A stretch of DNA of 64,000 nucleotides, from NCBI GenBank assembly GCA_026018925.1, contig JAKSZU010000016.1, positions 80,672,059 to 80,736,058 on the forward strand, read 5' to 3'. The notes below the pieces were generated by a model. It did not search any database. It was not told the DNA's origin and saw only the letters and a list, made by a program, of their open reading frames with translations. The DNA comes from Tupaia tana (taxonomy: Eukaryota > Chordata > Mammalia > Scandentia > Tupaiidae). A program made the translations under genes and the position numbers. Every line of letters begins with the position of its first letter. The first letter of the stretch is position 1. Of the stretch, positions 63,736 to 64,000 are shown in pieces.

Positions 63736-64000
63736 AAGATTGAAGAAAAAAGTGACACATTTTAAACACAGGTAAAGAAGACCCAAAATAGTGATAATAG
63801 AGTCCCAGAAAAAGAAAAATAGGAAAATACTAAAAATTATTTTTCAAAGAAAATTTCCTTAATTAAAAAAAAATGAATAAAATCACATGTTTAAAAAAGT
63901 ACCTTAAAGAAATATTTCTGAAAATAATGACCATGAATGGTCAACACCAAAAAGATACTCTAGAAAATTACTACACACATTAAGAAAAAAGGGAGAGGGA
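63736..64000. other. A-rich unique sequence at window end
   Basis: A-rich and of low complexity, with no feature recognised. It may be the left part of a feature outside the window. Confidence 0.35.

Noticed and set aside
1-64000. CRISPR arrays, operons, riboswitches, phage or plasmid features
   Set aside because: The sequence is mammalian. The repeats are SINEs and microsatellites and not direct repeats with unique spacers, and there are no bacterial-type gene clusters.

Overview
This window is nuclear DNA from a placental mammal and contains no recognisable protein-coding gene. The open frames are short, lack exon structure, and mostly run through interspersed repeats, simple repeats or a GC-rich block. 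The content is typical of mammals: old MIR, L2, MLT1 and MLT2 repeats, hAT and Tigger DNA transposon fossils, L1 pieces, dinucleotide microsatellites and one large CpG island. No Alu, B1 or other 7SL-derived SINE was seen. The young SINE, about 30 copies, is tRNA-derived, with a head near GGACCAGCAG, a conserved middle ending in TGGCGAGCGCACGCGCCC, and an A-rich tail. It does not match the rodent, rabbit, carnivore, ruminant, horse, bat or afrotherian SINEs I know. A tRNA-derived SINE without Alu is what is known for colugos (Dermoptera, the CYN family), so a colugo is my best guess. This rests on memory and is moderate at best.

Layout. 1-15 kb: mixed unique sequence with an MLT1 LTR, an old L1, L2 and MIR pieces, a hAT element (MER1 type) with a perfect 8-bp target duplication inside an L2, and about ten young SINEs. 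16-18.8 kb: a large CpG island free of young SINEs. A TATA/MEF2-like box lies at its left edge, a CTCF-like motif near its left side, and a strong splice-donor match on the minus strand inside it. This is the best candidate for a promoter or first exon. 19-33 kb: AT-rich unique sequence, scattered SINEs, a twin-primed L1, an MLT1 LTR, and a fragmented L2 carrying a MER5A-like element. 33-37 kb: a SINE cluster, including one inserted into an older MIR. 37.2-44.8 kb: almost free of young SINEs, with a Tigger-like element, an MLT1 LTR and sequence resembling conserved regulatory DNA. 45-51 kb: SINEs and an old L1 carrying a younger L1 with a perfect 20-bp duplication. 51-59 kb: moderately GC-rich sequence with MIRs, SINEs, a CTCF-like and an NRF1-like motif. 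59-64 kb: a conserved-looking AT-rich block, MIRs, an MLT2-type LTR, an L2 end and one last SINE.

Taken together, the window looks like an intergenic or intronic regulatory landscape around one CpG island. Homeodomain-site-rich tracts lie mostly in SINE-poor intervals, as expected near a developmental gene. The gene cannot be named from this sequence. I found no evidence for a new coding system. The most novel material is the structure of the two lineage-specific SINE families and the L1 insertions.
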